Below are positions 1 to 9,644 of a stretch of 64,000 nucleotides of DNA, one piece after another. Made by a program: the position numbers and the translations under genes. How positions within the stretch are numbered: position 1 is the stretch's first letter; each line of letters opens with the position of its first letter. Below the pieces are notes generated by a model, which saw only the letters and a program-made list of their open reading frames with translations, was not told where the DNA came from and did not search any database. Source of the DNA: Sinimarinibacterium flocculans (GTDB taxonomy: Bacteria; Pseudomonadota; Gammaproteobacteria; Nevskiales; Nevskiaceae); contig NZ_QICN01000002.1 in NCBI RefSeq assembly GCF_003201205.1, positions 111,780 to 175,779 of the forward strand. The letters run 5' to 3'.

Positions 1-1
1 C

Positions 2-3000
2 ACCCTCAGCGCCGTGCTGGCGGAACTCGGCACGCTCGAACCCGCCACAGCGTCGATCGCCGAAGCAGGCGCGGCGCCCCGGACCACGCCGACGCCGACG
101 GCCAGCATCGACTATCAGTCGACGCTGCTCGCCATCGTCGGCGAGCGCACCGGCTATCCGACCGAGGTGCTCGACCTCGACGCCGATCTCGAAGCCGATC
201 TGGGCATCGACTCGATCAAGCGCGTCGAGATCATCGGCGCGCTGCAGAAGGCGCTGCCGGACACGCTGGCCGCCGGCATCAAGTCGCGGATGGAGCACTA
301 CACCAAGGCGCGCACGCTCAGCGCCGTGCTGGCGGAACTCGGCACGCTCGAACCCGCCACAGCGTCGATCGCCGAAGCAGGCGCGGCGCCCCGGACCACG
401 CCGACGCCGACGGCCAGCATCGACTATCAGTCGACGCTGCTCGCCATCGTCGGCGAGCGCACCGGCTATCCGACCGAGATGCTCGACCTCGACGCCGATC
501 TCGAAGCCGATCTGGGCATCGACTCGATCAAGCGCGTCGAGATCATCGGCGCGCTGCAGAAGGCGCTGCCGGACACGCTGGCCGCCGGCATCAAGTCGCG
601 GATGGAGCACTACACCAAGGCGCGCACGCTCAAGGCGGTGCTCGACGAGCTTGCCGCGAACGCAGCGCCGGTAGCGGCGGAGGCAGACACGTCGGCGCCG
701 CAGTCCGCTGAGCCGACCGCGTCGCATGCAGCCGGGGCCTTGCCTCGCTATGTGATCAAGTCGCGGGCGGCGCCACTGGCGACTGCCAGTGTCGAACTGC
801 GTGGCCTTGCGCTGCTGCTTGGCGCCGACGATGCGATCCGCGCCGGCCTCGCGTCGCAGCTGGCGGCGCGCGGACTGACGCCGGTGCTCATCGACGCCAC
901 CGACGCCCAGACCCTGCGCAGTGCAATCGACGCGGCGCGTGCTCAACATGGCCCGGTACGCGCGCTGCTGCATCTGCACGGCCTGGGCGCCGCGGCGGCC
1001 GACGACCTCGACGCCTGGCGGGCGATCTGGCGGCGCGACCTGATGAGCCTGTTCCACGCAGTGCAGGCCTGCCACGATGAACTTTCGGGCGCACGTGTGC
1101 TCGCCGCGAGTCGTCTGGGCGGCACTTTCGGCCGCGACGCCATCGGCGAAGGCGGACCGCTCGCCGGTGGCGTCTGCGGCATCCTCAACTGTCTGCGTAT
1201 CGAACTGGCCGGCTGCGTCGCGCGTGCGGTCGACTTCGACGGCCATGCCGACCACGAGGTCGTCGAACTGCTCGGCGCCGAATTGTTCGCCGCGGATCCC
1301 GAAACCGAAGCCGGCTACATTGGCCGCGAACGCTACGGCACCGCGACACTCGAACAGGCATTGACCGCCACGCCCTTCCCTGCCGGCCTGACGCCCGCCG
1401 GCGATTGGGTGGTGCTGGCCACCGGCGGCGCACGCGGCATCACCGCGCGCATCATCGAGGCGATGGCGCGTCCGGACATGCGCCTGGTGCTGCTCGGCCG
1501 CACCGGCGAGCCGGGCCCGGAGCCCGAGGCGACCGCCCGCCATGCGCACGCCGATTCGCTGCGCAAGGCGCTGCTCGCCGAGCGCCTGGCCAGCGGCGAA
1601 CGCCCGCGCCCGATCGAGATCGCGCAAGCGGTCAACCGGGTCCTGGTCGATCGCGAGCTGCGCAACAACCTGGCGCGGCTGCGTGCGACCGGTGCACAGG
1701 TCGACTACCGCGCCGTCGATGCCCGCGACGGCGATGCCCTCGGTGCGCTGATCGACGAACTCTATGCACGCCATGGCCGCATCGACGCGGTGCTGCATGC
1801 AGCGGGGGTGATCGAGGACAAGCTGCTCGCCGACAAGAGCGCCGACTCCTTCGCGCGCGTCCTCGGCACCAAGCTCGACCCGGCGTTCGTGCTGACCCGG
1901 AAGCTTCGTTCCGAATCGCTGCAGCTGATCGCGTTCTTCACTTCGGTCGCCGGTCGCTACGGCAATCGCGGTCAGGCCGACTACGCCGCGGCCAACGAGG
2001 CGCTCAATCGTCTTGCCTGGGAGCTGCACCGGCGCTGGACCGACACCCGGGTCATCGCGGTGAACTGGGGACCGTGGGACGGTGGCATGGCCAGCGAGGA
2101 CGTCCAGCGCCAGTTGCGCGAACGTGGCTTGGCGCCGATCGGCATCGACGCCGGCTGTGGCTTCTTCATCGATGAACTCGCCAACGGCCCGCGACACGAT
2201 GTCGAACTGGTCGCCGGCCAGGGACCGTGGGGCGCGCTTGCACAGCCCTTGCCGGCGTCGACGGCGTCGGCGTCAACGGCGCGTCAGGTGTTCGTGCGCA
2301 AGCCCGCACGCGTCGGCATCGGTGGCGCGATGTCGGTCGACCAGCATCTGAGTCTCGGCGACGACCCGTGGCTGCGCGATCACGTCATCGACGGCCAGCC
2401 GGTCGTGCCGCTCGGGATCGCGCTCGAAACCATGGCGCAGTTCGTCGCCGGCAGCTGGCCGGGCTGGCAGATTGCCGAGGTCCGCGATCTGCGCATGCTC
2501 GCGCCGCTGCGCGTGGATCCCGAACTCGGCGCCGATGTGCAGTTGCGCGCGCGCGCCGGCACCCACTCCGAGGCCGGCAGCCAGCACGTGTCCGTGCAGT
2601 ACGGCAGCCCGAAACGCGGCGTCGAGCCGTGGTTCCAGGCGAGCTTCGTGCTGCGCGAGGTCCTGAGCGCGCCCGCGACGCCGCGGCTGGCGAGTCTCAC
2701 CGAACTCGAACCGATCGACGCGGGCGAGGCCTATGCGCGACACCTGTGCCGCGGCGAGCGCCTGCGTTGCCTGCAGCGCATCGACGCGCTCGCGGCGAAC
2801 GGCGCGGTCGCCAGGCTGCAGCCGTCGCGCGCGCAACAGTTCTGCGCGGACAGTACCGCCAACTGGCTGTTCGATCCGGCACTGCTCGATGCCTTGACCC
2901 AGCTGGCCTTCGTCTGGGCGCAGCAGCAGCACCAGCAGGGCGTGCAGCCGCTGCGGATCGGTCGCGTGCGGCGCTACGACGGGGCGACCGTCGGGCCGGT

Positions 3001-3190
3001 CACGCTGGTGCAGCACTTCACGCGTGACATCGACGGCGACAGGCTGCGGGGCAATGCCGAGTTCGTCGATGCCAGCGGCGCGCTGCGCTATGCGGTCGAC
3101 GACATCGAGAACCGGATCGGCATCGAGTTCAACCGGCTCGCGCCGAGTTCGCCGGACTACGTGAAGCCCGCCGTCGGTCTGCGGCGCTGA
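2..3190 (+). CDS. Pfa-type lipid/polyketide megasynthase, C-terminal part (ACP-ACP-KR-DH), 5' partial
   Basis: The frame is open at the left edge, so only the last 1062 residues are visible (numbered from base 2). Two acyl carrier domains carry the LGIDSIKRVEI signature of PUFA-synthase ACPs, with phosphopantetheine serines near 71 and 175. A ketoreductase follows: dinucleotide-binding GGARGIT near 475, then catalytic S648, Y661 and N665. A hotdog dehydratase lies near 780-1055, with H794 in DHVIDGxxVVP and the second-lobe D963/Q967. The order ACP(n)-KR-DH matches the 3' half of PfaA, so KS, AT and further ACPs are expected upstream. It would act in the cytoplasm on carrier-bound acyl chains. 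No enoyl reductase of the PfaD kind is visible here. The family call is firm; the product is unknown and need not be a PUFA. Confidence 0.9.
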   Translation, partial: TLSAVLAELGTLEPATASIAEAGAAPRTTPTPTASIDYQSTLLAIVGERTGYPTEVLDLDADLEADLGIDSIKRVEIIGALQKALPDTLAAGIKSRMEHYTKARTLSAVLAELGTLEPATASIAEAGAAPRTTPTPTASIDYQSTLLAIVGERTGYPTEMLDLDADLEADLGIDSIKRVEIIGALQKALPDTLAAGIKSRMEHYTKARTLKAVLDELAANAAPVAAEADTSAPQSAEPTASHAAGALPRYVIKSRAAPLATASVELRGLALLLGADDAIRAGLASQLAARGLTPVLIDATDAQTLRSAIDAARAQHGPVRALLHLHGLGAAAADDLDAWRAIWRRDLMSLFHAVQACHDELSGARVLAASRLGGTFGRDAIGEGGPLAGGVCGILNCLRIELAGCVARAVDFDGHADHEVVELLGAELFAADPETEAGYIGRERYGTATLEQALTATPFPAGLTPAGDWVVLATGGARGITARIIEAMARPDMRLVLLGRTGEPGPEPEATARHAHADSLRKALLAERLASGERPRPIEIAQAVNRVLVDRELRNNLARLRATGAQVDYRAVDARDGDALGALIDELYARHGRIDAVLHAAGVIEDKLLADKSADSFARVLGTKLDPAFVLTRKLRSESLQLIAFFTSVAGRYGNRGQADYAAANEALNRLAWELHRRWTDTRVIAVNWGPWDGGMASEDVQRQLRERGLAPIGIDAGCGFFIDELANGPRHDVELVAGQGPWGALAQPLPASTASASTARQVFVRKPARVGIGGAMSVDQHLSLGDDPWLRDHVIDGQPVVPLGIALETMAQFVAGSWPGWQIAEVRDLRMLAPLRVDPELGADVQLRARAGTHSEAGSQHVSVQYGSPKRGVEPWFQASFVLREVLSAPATPRLASLTELEPIDAGEAYARHLCRGERLRCLQRIDALAANGAVARLQPSRAQQFCADSTANWLFDPALLDALTQLAFVWAQQQHQQGVQPLRIGRVRRYDGATVGPVTLVQHFTRDIDGDRLRGNAEFVDASGALRYAVDDIENRIGIEFNRLAPSSPDYVKPAVGLRR
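8..631 (+). repeat. Tandem 312-bp ACP-encoding repeats, two copies
   Basis: Copy 1 (8-319) and copy 2 (320-631) each encode one ACP plus its Pro/Thr-rich linker, 104 codons. By eye they differ at one base (G167 versus A479, Val to Met). Bases 2-7 look like the end of a slightly different earlier copy. Tandem ACPs are normal in Pfa synthases; identity this high, silent sites included, implies recent duplication or ongoing gene conversion. Confidence 0.93.
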
Positions 3191-3400
3191 GGCTCGCGCG
3201 AATGGTTGATCGTCATGATCTGTCGACGGCCCGCAGCGCTCACGGCGCTGCCTCGGCTCCGTGCGCGAGCGTGGTGCACCGGGTCTGTTGCACGCCCGCG
3301 GCGAATCCTGCGCAATCATCAGGGCTGTCCCTCTCGACAGCGTCGCAGCGACGTCCGACAATCCCAGCGTCGATCGCGATGATTGAATCCGCCTACGTAC

Positions 3401-4552
3401 ATGAGCAGTCGCAGCACGCAAGCTCACGCCGACGAGTCTGGACCGGCGTCGACCGCTGCGGTCCAGCCACCCCGGCCCGCCGAGCAGACGCCCAGCCCAG
3501 AGGTGTTGCTCGAATTCCAGCAGACAATGCGGCAGTTCCTGAAGATGCAGGAGCGCATCCTCGTGCAGTTTCTGCAGCCGGTCGCGACCGACGAAGCGCG
3601 CGCGGCGCCCGCAACGACATCGCCCGCCCCGTCGAGCGTCCTGATCCGCGCGACGCCGAACGTCGGCGCGGACGGCGGCGTGGTCCTGCATCAGCCGCTG
3701 ACGCTCGCCTCGGACCCTTACCTCGCCGACCATGTCATCGATGGCCGCGCGGTGCTGCCGATGGCGATGGCCCTCGAGTACATCGCCCAGTTCGCGGCAC
3801 GTTGCTGGCCGCAGCGGCACGTCAGCGAGGTGCGCCAGCTGCAGCTGATGTCCGGGGTGACGGTCGATGCCGAGCGCCCGCCCCGGCTCGAACTGCGCGC
3901 CAGTGCGCCCTCGGTCGACGAGGGGGGGGTGCTGACGAGCGCGATCGAACTGTGGACCGCCGTCGAACGTCCGCGGCTGCACTACCGCGCGAGCGTGCGA
4001 CTCACCGATGCCCGGATCGCAGCACCGCCGTCGCGACTGAGCGTGCCGTCCGGCGCACCGATGGCAGGCATGCAGGCGTACACGACGCTGCTGTTTCACG
4101 GGCCGCGGTTCCGCTGCATCGAACAGATTCCGGCGCTGGGCGAATCCGGTGCACTGGCCATGCTGCGGACGTCGACACCGGCGCAGCTGATGGGGGCAGA
4201 CACGCACGCCGATGCCCGCTGGCTGTTCGATCCGGCGGCGCTCGACGCCGCGCCGCAGCTGGCGTGGATCTGGGGCTTCACCCATCGCAACGCCGCTGCA
4301 TTGCCGACACTGATGCCATCGGTGCGCCGCTACGGCCCGGCAACGGGCGCCGAGCGTCTGCAACTGATCCAGTCGATCAGCGCTGCCGCCGGCAGCACGA
4401 CCCTGCGCTACGAAGCGGAGTATCTCGACGACAGCGGCCGGGTCCGCTACGCGATCAGCGCCGGCGAGAGCACCTTGAGCCCGGCGCTGAACCGACTGGT
4501 CCCGGCCTCGCCGGCCTTCGCGCGCCGCGCACCCGACGACCGCCTGTCCTGA
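3401..4552 (+). CDS. Stand-alone hotdog dehydratase-like protein of the Pfa-type locus
   Basis: A 383-residue protein homologous to the DH domain that ends the preceding gene. It has H111 in DHVIDGRAVLP, an FHGPRF motif near 230 and the second-lobe pair D282/Q286, so both DH catalytic elements are present. The first 80 residues are a Pro-rich linker followed by an amphipathic helix (about 38-60, FQQTMRQFLKMQERIL). A similar helix precedes the DH in the next gene, suggesting a docking or dimerisation element. I chose the ATG at 3401; an upstream TTG at 3383 in the same frame is less likely. It lies 210 bp after the KR-DH gene and 25 bp before the next, so co-transcription is likely. Role inferred: dehydration of 3-hydroxyacyl intermediates, or a structural DH partner. 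Confidence 0.8.
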   Translation: MSSRSTQAHADESGPASTAAVQPPRPAEQTPSPEVLLEFQQTMRQFLKMQERILVQFLQPVATDEARAAPATTSPAPSSVLIRATPNVGADGGVVLHQPLTLASDPYLADHVIDGRAVLPMAMALEYIAQFAARCWPQRHVSEVRQLQLMSGVTVDAERPPRLELRASAPSVDEGGVLTSAIELWTAVERPRLHYRASVRLTDARIAAPPSRLSVPSGAPMAGMQAYTTLLFHGPRFRCIEQIPALGESGALAMLRTSTPAQLMGADTHADARWLFDPAALDAAPQLAWIWGFTHRNAAALPTLMPSVRRYGPATGAERLQLIQSISAAAGSTTLRYEAEYLDDSGRVRYAISAGESTLSPALNRLVPASPAFARRAPDDRLS

Positions 4553-4577
4553 GCGTGCTGCCCGCGGGGCGGCGCGC

Positions 4578-7500
4578 ATGAGCAGGCCACTCGACGTCGC
4601 CATCGTCGGCCTCGCCGGCGTCTATCCGTCGGCGCCGAACGCGTCGGCGTTCTGGCGCAACATCTGCGCGAAGGTCGACGCAATCTCCGACGCCGGTCCG
4701 GAATGGGCGGGGCCGTACTTCGATCCGGACTCGGACGACGACGACCGCATCTACACGACCCGGGGCGGCTTCCTGCGCGAACTCGCGCAGGTCGACCCGC
4801 TCGAGATCGGCCTGATGCCGGCGATCGCGGCCGGCGCCGACCCCGATCACCTGATCGCGCTGAAGTGCGCGCGCGATGCGCTGCGCGATGCCGGCTATCT
4901 CGACAAGGGATTCGATGGCGACCGCGCCGGCGTGATCGTGGCCCGCGGCACCTACGGCAACCGCGGCTTCGCCAGCATGCTCGCCCGCGGCTTGTTCCTC
5001 GATCAGATGATGGACGTGGTGCGTGAGCTGCGGCCGGACTTCAGCGCGCAGGAAGTCCGCGCGCTGCACCGCGACCTGCGCAAGCAGCTGCCGCCCTACG
5101 GCGGCGAGGTCGTCGGCCTGCTGACACCGAACGCGATCGCCGGCGTCATCGCCAACCGCCTCAACCTGATGGGGCCGAGCTACATCGTCGATGCCGCCTG
5201 TGCGTCGTCGCTGATCGCGATCAACGCCGCGGCGCAGGAGATCGCGTCGGGGCGCTGCGATCTGATGCTCGCCGGCGGCACCCAGGTGCAGACGCCGGCG
5301 ATGCTGTACATCCAGTTCACCCAGATCAGCGCGCTGTCGCGCGGTCAGCTGCGGCCGTTCCAGAAAGGCGCCGACGGCACCCTGCTCGGCGAAGGCTGCG
5401 GCATGCTGGTGCTCAAGCGCCTCGATCACGCCGAGCGCGACGGCGATCGCATCTATGCCGTCATCAAGGGTATCGGCGTGTCCTCGGACGGCAAGGCCAA
5501 GGGCCTGCTCGCGCCGCGCCTCGAAGGCGAGGTGCTGGCGATGCGCCGCGCCTACGACAGCAGCGGCATCGACCCGTTGACGGTGGACCTGATCGAGGCC
5601 CACGGCACTGGCACCGCCATCGGCGACAAGACCGAGATCGAGGCCCTGACCGAGATCTTCGGTGGGCGCGGCGCCGGCCCGCAGATCGCAATCTCGGCAG
5701 TCAAGTCGATGATCGGCCACTGCCTGCCGGCCACCGGCACCGCGTCGATGATCAAGACCGCGCTGGCCCTGCACCACAAGGTGTTGCCGCCGATGCTGTG
5801 CGACGAGCCCGACCCGGCGCTGCATCTCGAACGCACGCCGCTGTACATCAACAACCAGACGCGGCCGTGGGTCCACGGCGGCCAGACCCCGCGCCGCGCC
5901 GGCGTCAATGCCTTCGGCTTCGGCGGCATCAATGCGCATGTCGTGCTCGAAGAGTATGTGCCCGCGCCATCGAAGACGCAGCTCAGCGTGCTCATCACGC
6001 CGGAATCCGGCGAAGTGTTCCTGCTCGCAGCCGACCGTCGCGAACGCCTGGTCGAACTGGCGCGGACCGCGCTGGCGCGGCTCGATGGACCACAGGCATT
6101 GACGCTGGCCGAGGTCGCACGCGCCGCAAGCGCGCACGCAGTCGGTACGCACCGGCTCGCAATCGTCTGCGACAACCTGACCGAGCTGCACAAGAAGCTC
6201 GGCGGTGCGCTCGACAGGCTCGCGCAAGCAGACGTCGCGCCGTTCCGTACCCGCAACGGTGTGCATTACGGCCACGGCCCTGCCGCCGGCAAGCTGTGTC
6301 TGCTGTTCCCCGGCGAGGGCTCGCAGTATCCGGACATGCTGCGTGATCTCGCGTTGCGCTTTCCGCAGGTGCGCGAGGGCTTCGATTTCATCGAGGACGC
6401 GGCGCGCCGTCGTGGCAGTCGCTCACGCGCCGCACTGCTGTATGCGGCGCCGACCGGCTACGACGACGCGCAGCGCTCGGAACTCGAGGGCGAGCTGCAG
6501 GCGATGGACGTCGGCGCCGAAAGCGTGTTCGCCGCGAGTCTCGCGCTGCAGCGGCTCTACGACGATCTCGGCCTGCAGTTCGACGCGATGCTCGGCCACT
6601 CGACCGGCGAGAACACCGCGCTGACGGCCTGCGGCGTGCGTCGCTACGCGTCGACCGACGAACTCGCCGAAGCGGTGCAGGTCGTGCATGGCCTGTACCG
6701 CCAGCTCGATGCCGAGGGCCGCATCGTCCAGGGCACGCTGCTGTCGGTCGGCGGCCTCGATGCGGCGACGCGCGCCGCGCTGCTTGCCGGCGATCACGGC
6801 CTTCAGCTGGCGATGGACAACTGCCCGAACCAGCTCGTGCTGTTCGGCACGCCCGAAGACGCGGAACGACTGCGCGAGCAGCTGTCGGCGCAGGGTGCGA
6901 TCTGTCAGGCACTGCCGTTCGGCCGCGCCTATCACACGCCGTTGTTCAAGCCGATGGCGGATGCCTTCCGCGATTACTTCCGCGATCTCGAGTTCGGCCC
7001 CGGCCGCGTGCCGCTGTACAGCGCACGCAGCGGCGCCCCGTTCCCCGACGACGAGGCGGCGATCCGCGAGCTGACTGCGCAGCAGTGGGAAAACCCGGTG
7101 CGCTTCACCCAGACCGTGCAGCGCCTGTACGACGACGGCCATCGCGTGTTCCTCGAAGTCGGCCCCGGCGGCAATCTGACCTCGTTCGTGACCGACACCC
7201 TGCGCGACCGGCCGGACGTGATTGCCGTGGCCAGCGACAACCGTCGCCGCGGCAGCCTCGCCCAGTTCCACACTGCGCTGGCGACACTGTTCGCTGCCGG
7301 CAGCGTCTTCGATCCGCGCAAGCTGTACGCGCATCGCGATGTCGCCGAACACGACCTTCTCGCGCCGCGTGCGGCGAAGAAGGCCGCGCCGAAGCAGCCG
7401 TTGCGCATGCCGAAGATCGAACTGCCGGAGCAGTGGAAGCGGCCATTGCCTGCCGCTGGCGCTGACGATGTTTCTTCTCCTTCTCCCCGCTCGCGGGGAG

Positions 7501-9515
7501 AAGGTGCCCGAAGGGCGGATGAGGGGCAGTTGGCAGGTGCCGCGCCTAGCCCCTCACCGCGTTTGGACACGCTGGGGAATGACTCAATGTCATTCCCAGG
7601 TAGCCAAACGCCCTCTCCCCGCATGCGGGGAGAGGGGGAAGAGAACGACCCGCGCCTACAACTGCTGCGCAGCCACTTCGCGCTGATGCAGGATTTCCTC
7701 GACAGCCAGGCGCGCGTGCTCGGCTTGGTTTCGAGCACAGCACCGGCAGCATCCATGCCGGCGGCCCCGGCCCCGGGCCTCGACCCCAATTTCCCGCTGC
7801 TCGGCGGCGTCCACGAACACAGCGACACCCGGCTGGTGATGGAGCGTCGCTACACGCTCGACAGCGATCCGTTCCTGCGCGATCACTGCATTGGCGGTGC
7901 GCCGAGCGTCCGCGACCGCTCGCTGCTGGCGATTCCGGTCATTCCGTTCACCTTCAGCCTTGAGATCTGCGCCGAGGCTGCGGTGAAACTGATCGGCCGC
8001 GCCGATCTCAAGGTGATCGCGCTCGAACAGGCGCGCGGCAGCCGCTGGCTGTCGCTGGACGAGGGTGCGATCGATCTGCGCATCGCTGCCGAACGCGTCG
8101 CCGTGCAGGGCGACGAGATCGCACGCGTGCATGTACGCCTGTTCCTGCTCGGCAGCGGCGCGCCGGCCAGTGGGCTGATCGTGTTCGAAACCCAGGTGCT
8201 GCTCGCGACCGGCTACGCCGCTGCGCCGCCGCCGGCCTTGTCGTGGCCCGGCACCGACGCTCGCGCGCCGCATTTCAATGCCGACGATGCGCTGTATGTG
8301 CGCGGCATGTTCCACGGCCCACGCCTGCAGGGCGCGAAGCGACTGTTGCGCTGGAACAGCCGCGCGATCGACATGGCGCTGGAGACGCTACCGACGCAGG
8401 ACTACTTCGGCTTCACCCAGGCACCGCGACTGCAACTCGACCCGGCGCTCGCCGACGTGCTCGGTCAGACGTTCTACTACTGGCTGCAGGAACAGCAGGG
8501 CGGTCTGATCAACTGTTTCCCGTATGCGATCGGGCGGTTGACGCTGCACGCGCCGCCGCTGCCGGCGGGCACGCCGCTGCACAGCCGTGCGCTGCTGCAG
8601 GTGCCCGCACCGGATCGGCTCAGCGCCGACGTCGAGGCCTGCGACGAACAGGGCCGCGTCGTCATGCGCGCGACCCAATGGGAAGACCGGACCTTCGAGG
8701 TGCCGGAACGCTTCTACCGTTTCCGCCTGCAGCCGGCGCAGGGCTTTGTCGGCGACATCTGGATGGATGGCCTGCTGCCCCCGGGGCTGCACGCACGGCG
8801 GGTGGCGCCGTTCGAAAACGATCTGCTCGCCTCGGGTGGCGGCATCTGGGGTCGCGGACTTGCGCACATGGTGCTGAACCGCGACGAGCGCGCGCGCTGG
8901 TATGCGCTACCGGCGGCAGGCCCGCGCCGTGACGAGTGGCTGCTTGGCCGCATCGCCGCCAAGGAGGCCGCGCGCGACTGGCTGCGCACGCGTCATCAGA
9001 TCGATCTCGCCAGCGCCGATATCGAGATCGTTGGCGACGATCGTGGCCGCCCGCAGATCCGCATCGCCGCGCTCGCGCAGGCGCCGACGCCGGCGCTGTC
9101 GATTTCGCACAGCCAGGGCTGGGCCGCGGCCGTGGTCGCGGACCCGGGTCTTGCGGTCGGTTTCGACTACCAGCGCCTGCGCTCGGTGCGCGCCGCCGAG
9201 CTGATCCAGGGTGCGTTCGGCGACGCCGAACAGCACTGGTTCGCGCAGGTCGACGAGGCCGAGCGCGGCCTGGTCGCCGCGGCGCTGTGGTGCGCGAAGG
9301 AAGCGGCGTCGAAGGCCGCAGGCAGCGGCCTCGAGGGCAGACCGCTGGATTGGGTCGTCAGCGCCTGCCAGCTCGACCCGCGCACCGTCGCCTTCGGTTC
9401 GGCACAGATCGTGCGCGGAGCTCAGACGTATGATGTCGCCCTGCAGTTCGAGGACCGCGATGCGATCAGCGCGCTGTGCATCGTTGCTGCTTCCGCCCGC
9501 CAGCCTGTGTCATGA
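4578..9515 (+). CDS. Megasynthase KS-AT-DH with C-terminal phosphopantetheinyl transferase
   Basis: A 1645-residue multidomain enzyme. The ketosynthase (1-450) has C208 in DAACASS, H342 in EAHGTGT and H381 in IGHCLPATG. The acyltransferase (about 570-880) has S675 in GHSTGE. A low-complexity linker with an inserted repeat (about 965-1023) and an amphipathic helix come next. The dehydratase-like hotdog region (about 1080-1400) has H1103 and an FHGPR motif. The end (about 1420-1644) is a Sfp-like phosphopantetheinyl transferase with D1530 in GFDYQ and WCAKEAASK (K1574, E1575). A built-in PPTase would activate the ACPs of the first gene and the discrete ACP downstream. There is no ACP or KR in this protein, so it must work with the PfaA-like partner. 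Domain calls are firm; the end product is unknown. Confidence 0.9.
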   Translation: MSRPLDVAIVGLAGVYPSAPNASAFWRNICAKVDAISDAGPEWAGPYFDPDSDDDDRIYTTRGGFLRELAQVDPLEIGLMPAIAAGADPDHLIALKCARDALRDAGYLDKGFDGDRAGVIVARGTYGNRGFASMLARGLFLDQMMDVVRELRPDFSAQEVRALHRDLRKQLPPYGGEVVGLLTPNAIAGVIANRLNLMGPSYIVDAACASSLIAINAAAQEIASGRCDLMLAGGTQVQTPAMLYIQFTQISALSRGQLRPFQKGADGTLLGEGCGMLVLKRLDHAERDGDRIYAVIKGIGVSSDGKAKGLLAPRLEGEVLAMRRAYDSSGIDPLTVDLIEAHGTGTAIGDKTEIEALTEIFGGRGAGPQIAISAVKSMIGHCLPATGTASMIKTALALHHKVLPPMLCDEPDPALHLERTPLYINNQTRPWVHGGQTPRRAGVNAFGFGGINAHVVLEEYVPAPSKTQLSVLITPESGEVFLLAADRRERLVELARTALARLDGPQALTLAEVARAASAHAVGTHRLAIVCDNLTELHKKLGGALDRLAQADVAPFRTRNGVHYGHGPAAGKLCLLFPGEGSQYPDMLRDLALRFPQVREGFDFIEDAARRRGSRSRAALLYAAPTGYDDAQRSELEGELQAMDVGAESVFAASLALQRLYDDLGLQFDAMLGHSTGENTALTACGVRRYASTDELAEAVQVVHGLYRQLDAEGRIVQGTLLSVGGLDAATRAALLAGDHGLQLAMDNCPNQLVLFGTPEDAERLREQLSAQGAICQALPFGRAYHTPLFKPMADAFRDYFRDLEFGPGRVPLYSARSGAPFPDDEAAIRELTAQQWENPVRFTQTVQRLYDDGHRVFLEVGPGGNLTSFVTDTLRDRPDVIAVASDNRRRGSLAQFHTALATLFAAGSVFDPRKLYAHRDVAEHDLLAPRAAKKAAPKQPLRMPKIELPEQWKRPLPAAGADDVSSPSPRSRGEGARRADEGQLAGAAPSPSPRLDTLGNDSMSFPGSQTPSPRMRGEGEENDPRLQLLRSHFALMQDFLDSQARVLGLVSSTAPAASMPAAPAPGLDPNFPLLGGVHEHSDTRLVMERRYTLDSDPFLRDHCIGGAPSVRDRSLLAIPVIPFTFSLEICAEAAVKLIGRADLKVIALEQARGSRWLSLDEGAIDLRIAAERVAVQGDEIARVHVRLFLLGSGAPASGLIVFETQVLLATGYAAAPPPALSWPGTDARAPHFNADDALYVRGMFHGPRLQGAKRLLRWNSRAIDMALETLPTQDYFGFTQAPRLQLDPALADVLGQTFYYWLQEQQGGLINCFPYAIGRLTLHAPPLPAGTPLHSRALLQVPAPDRLSADVEACDEQGRVVMRATQWEDRTFEVPERFYRFRLQPAQGFVGDIWMDGLLPPGLHARRVAPFENDLLASGGGIWGRGLAHMVLNRDERARWYALPAAGPRRDEWLLGRIAAKEAARDWLRTRHQIDLASADIEIVGDDRGRPQIRIAALAQAPTPALSISHSQGWAAAVVADPGLAVGFDYQRLRSVRAAELIQGAFGDAEQHWFAQVDEAERGLVAAALWCAKEAASKAAGSGLEGRPLDWVVSACQLDPRTVAFGSAQIVRGAQTYDVALQFEDRDAISALCIVAASARQPVS
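7479..7636 (+). repeat. Composite REP-like palindromic element inside the megasynthase linker
   Basis: Three perfect hairpins lie in a row: 7479-7504 (12-bp arms, 2-nt loop, arm CCTTCTCCCCGC), 7575-7597 (9-bp arms GGGAATGAC/GTCATTCCC) and 7611-7636 (12-bp arms, 2-nt loop, arm CCCTCTCCCCGC). The outer hairpins are near-copies of each other. The stretch is read in frame as roughly 55 Pro/Ser/Arg/Gly-rich residues between the AT and DH domains. Such CTCCCC-GGGGAG palindromes are typical intergenic repeats of xanthomonad-like genomes, so an insertion tolerated in a linker is the best explanation. Confidence 0.85.
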
Positions 9516-9536
9516 GCCAGCACGGCATCCATTCCG

Positions 9537-9563
9537 CGTCATCCTGAGCGCAGCGAAGGATCC
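9537..9563 (+). repeat. Intergenic repeat of the GTCATCCTGAGCG type
   Basis: The 129-bp gap between the megasynthase and the next gene contains CGTCATCCTGAGC followed by GCAGCGAAGGATCC. This sequence family recurs between genes in many unrelated high-GC bacterial genomes. It holds a small imperfect inverted repeat around AGCG/CGCA. Function unknown; only one copy was noticed in this window. Confidence 0.6.
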
Positions 9564-9644
9564 GTCGTTCGTGTCGTTCGACGCCGACACCCGGATTCTC
9601 CACGCCGCCCAGACTGACCATCGACTGATTTTCTGCCTTTCGTC

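Noticed and set aside
2273-4603. 776-codon open frame on the minus strand
   Set aside because: Arg/Gly/Ala-rich composition with no domain; it is antisense to well-supported dehydratase genes and reflects high GC at third positions.
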